Source: DATGKR01 sp035294565 (GTDB lineage: Bacteria > Actinomycetota > Acidimicrobiia > Acidimicrobiales > Palsa-688). From it: 22,267 nucleotides of DNA. Under the pieces are notes generated by a model. That model made no database searches and was not told where the DNA came from. It worked only from the letters and a program-made list of their open reading frames with translations. Position numbers and translations under genes: made by a program. Positions within the stretch are counted from its first letter, which is position 1, and every line of letters begins with the position of its first letter. This document shows positions 21,115 to 22,267 of the stretch, piece by piece. The stretch covers positions 1-22,267 of the forward strand of contig DATGKR010000016.1 in assembly GCA_035294565.1 (NCBI GenBank), given 5' to 3'.

Positions 21115-22255
21115 CTTCCGGCTCGGGCGGGTGGCAGGCATCACGGTCGGCGTCCACTGGAGCCTGCTGGTCATGGCCGGCCTGGTCGCGGCGGGCCTGG
21201 CAGAGGACCGCTTCTCGATCGAGGCGCCCGGGCACTCGGCGGCTGGCTATGTCGTCGCCGGGGTGGCCACCGCGGTGGGGCTTCTCATCGGGGTTCTGCT
21301 GCACGAGCTGGCTCATGCCGTCGTGGCCAGGCGAAAGGGTCTCCGGGTCGACGGGATCACGCTCAGCTGGATGGGCGGGGTGACCCGCATCGAAGGGGAC
21401 ACCGGTCGCCCCGGCACCGAGCTCCTCGTCGCGGGCGTCGGCCCTTTGACCAGCGCCGCCGTCGGAGCCCTCCTGCTGGCCGTGCGCGTCGGCGCCGAAT
21501 CCGCCGGGGCGGGGCCGCTGGTCGTCGCCTCCCTCGGCTGGCTGGCGTGGATCAACATCGTCCTCGCCGCCTTCAACCTCATCCCCGCCGCGCCCCTCGA
21601 CGGCGGCAAAGTCCTCCACGGCCTGGTGTGGGCCGCGGGGGGCGACCGCTGGAGGGCGACGCGGATCGCCGCCGGCGTCGGCGTAGCGCTGGGGGCGGCG
21701 ATCGTCGTGGCGGGTCTGGTGGTCAGCGAGAGGACCCAGAACCTCTTCAACGGCCTGCTCATCAGCCTGGTCGGATGGTGGCTGGTCGGCTCCGCCCGCC
21801 TCGAGCTGGCTGGCGGCGCAGTGCAGGAGACCCTCGGGGGCGTCAAGCTGCGCGACATCATGCGGCCCGTCGGCGAGGCGCCGGGGTGGATCACCATCAG
21901 GGCTTTCATGGACCAGTACGCCGCCTCCCGCCCCGGGTGGGTCTGGCTGCTGCAGTCGTGGGGAGGAGGGTACGGGGGCCTGTTGATCGGCGACGCCCTC
22001 GCCGCGGTGCCCTACCCGAGCTGGGACCTGGCCCGGCCGCTCGACGTGGCCCTCCCCCTCGCCGCAACCACCGGCGCCTCCCCCGACGAGGACGCCCTCG
22101 CCGCCCTGGCGCGGACCGGCGGCTCCCGGGTGATCCTCGTTGTCGCCGGCGGCCACACGCTAGGCGCCGTGCTCCCCTCCGACGTGGAGGCGATGGTCCG
22201 TTCGGCGGGGCGCACGGTCCCCGGCCGGCGCCCGGCGGCCCGGCGGGTGGGCTGA
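21104..22255 (+). CDS. M50 family site-2 protease (Rip3-like) with degenerate CBS-like C-terminus
   Basis: A 383-residue intramembrane zinc metalloprotease. It starts MKDSFRLGRVAGITVGVHWS, as in Rip3/SpoIVFB-group proteins. Zinc ligands are in LLHELAHAVVARRKG (HELAH at 67-71) and the third ligand in FNLIPAAPLDGGKVLHG (Asp166). Further membrane segments include ITVGVHWSLLVMAGLVAAGL, VAGVATAVGLLIGVLL and GVALGAAIVVAGLVV. Residues about 245-365 (VKLRDIMRPVGEAPGWITIR, then GLLIGDALAAVPY and LGAVLPSDVEAMV) resemble a degenerate CBS pair, as in related proteases where it may sense nucleotides. The start is GTG at 21104, with AAAGG 8 bases upstream. Its substrate, probably a membrane anti-sigma factor or signal-peptide remnant, is not in the window. 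Lies 18 bases after smpB. Confidence 0.92.
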   Translation: MKDSFRLGRVAGITVGVHWSLLVMAGLVAAGLAEDRFSIEAPGHSAAGYVVAGVATAVGLLIGVLLHELAHAVVARRKGLRVDGITLSWMGGVTRIEGDTGRPGTELLVAGVGPLTSAAVGALLLAVRVGAESAGAGPLVVASLGWLAWINIVLAAFNLIPAAPLDGGKVLHGLVWAAGGDRWRATRIAAGVGVALGAAIVVAGLVVSERTQNLFNGLLISLVGWWLVGSARLELAGGAVQETLGGVKLRDIMRPVGEAPGWITIRAFMDQYAASRPGWVWLLQSWGGGYGGLLIGDALAAVPYPSWDLARPLDVALPLAATTGASPDEDALAALARTGGSRVILVVAGGHTLGAVLPSDVEAMVRSAGRTVPGRRPAARRVG

Positions 22256-22267
22256 GCCCGGCGGCCC

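Noticed and set aside
20150..22156. 668-codon open frame on the minus strand reaching upstream of mec
   Set aside because: Only its last 137 codons are mec; the rest is antisense to smpB and the M50 protease.
21086..22267. tmRNA (ssrA) gene expected near smpB
   Set aside because: No tRNA-like ends or tag-peptide frame were seen; the M50 protease gene fills the region.

Overview
The window is high-GC, densely coded chromosomal DNA of an actinobacterium. Most operon-internal genes start with GTG or TTG and overlap the preceding stop by four bases. The block mec-cysO-cysM-murI-MBL hydrolase-rph-rdgB matches the order known from Mycobacterium tuberculosis Rv1334-Rv1341, without the rhomboid-type gene. 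From memory, secreted proteins with 42-residue GYWLVASDGGIF-type repeats are common in Acidimicrobiia and relatives, so an acidimicrobial-type actinobacterium is my best guess. This is inference and not a 16S-level assignment.

Layout. (1) Positions 1-6051, minus strand: a five-gene glycan operon, transcribed as polyprenol-phosphate mannosyltransferase, a two-domain fused GT4 glycosyltransferase, a methyltransferase-like protein, a GT4 glycosyltransferase, and a GT2 glycosyltransferase cut by the window edge. (2) 6140-10326, plus strand: a sulfotransferase, a GT4 glycosyltransferase, a 96-residue coiled-coil protein, and a secreted beta-propeller protein ending in two GYWL repeats. (3) 10387-12383, minus: a Wzm/Wzt-type polysaccharide ABC exporter. 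(4) ClpP (minus) with a divergent tRNA-Leu(TAG) (plus). (5) 13192-14799, minus: a secreted protein with six GYWL repeats and a GH25-like domain. (6) 14830-20563, minus: the mec-to-rdgB housekeeping operon followed by an LPG-synthase/flippase-like membrane protein. (7) 20588-22255, plus: SmpB and an M50 site-2 protease.

How the genes could work together. Regions 1-3 look like a cell-surface polysaccharide locus. They supply a lipid-linked mannose donor, several glycosyltransferases, possible methyl and sulfate decoration, and an ABC exporter whose ATPase has a C-terminal substrate-recognition domain. The two secreted GYWL-repeat proteins may act at the same surface, but that is a guess from proximity. 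Region 6 combines cysteine synthesis from a protein-bound thiocarboxylate (CysO/CysM/Mec), D-glutamate supply for peptidoglycan (MurI), RNA 3' processing (RNase PH) and nucleotide-pool cleaning (RdgB).

The most striking non-coding signal is promoter architecture. Almost every gene at the head of a transcription unit has a TAnnnT -10-like hexamer only 6-8 bases before its start codon, as expected for leaderless mRNAs. At mec/smpB the two divergent -10 hexamers are halves of one 10-bp palindrome. Two such promoters drive tiny leaderless ORFs (21 and 8 codons) that each overlap the start of a larger gene by exactly 11 bases. No CRISPR array, IS element, prophage or intergenic gap over 300 bases was seen.
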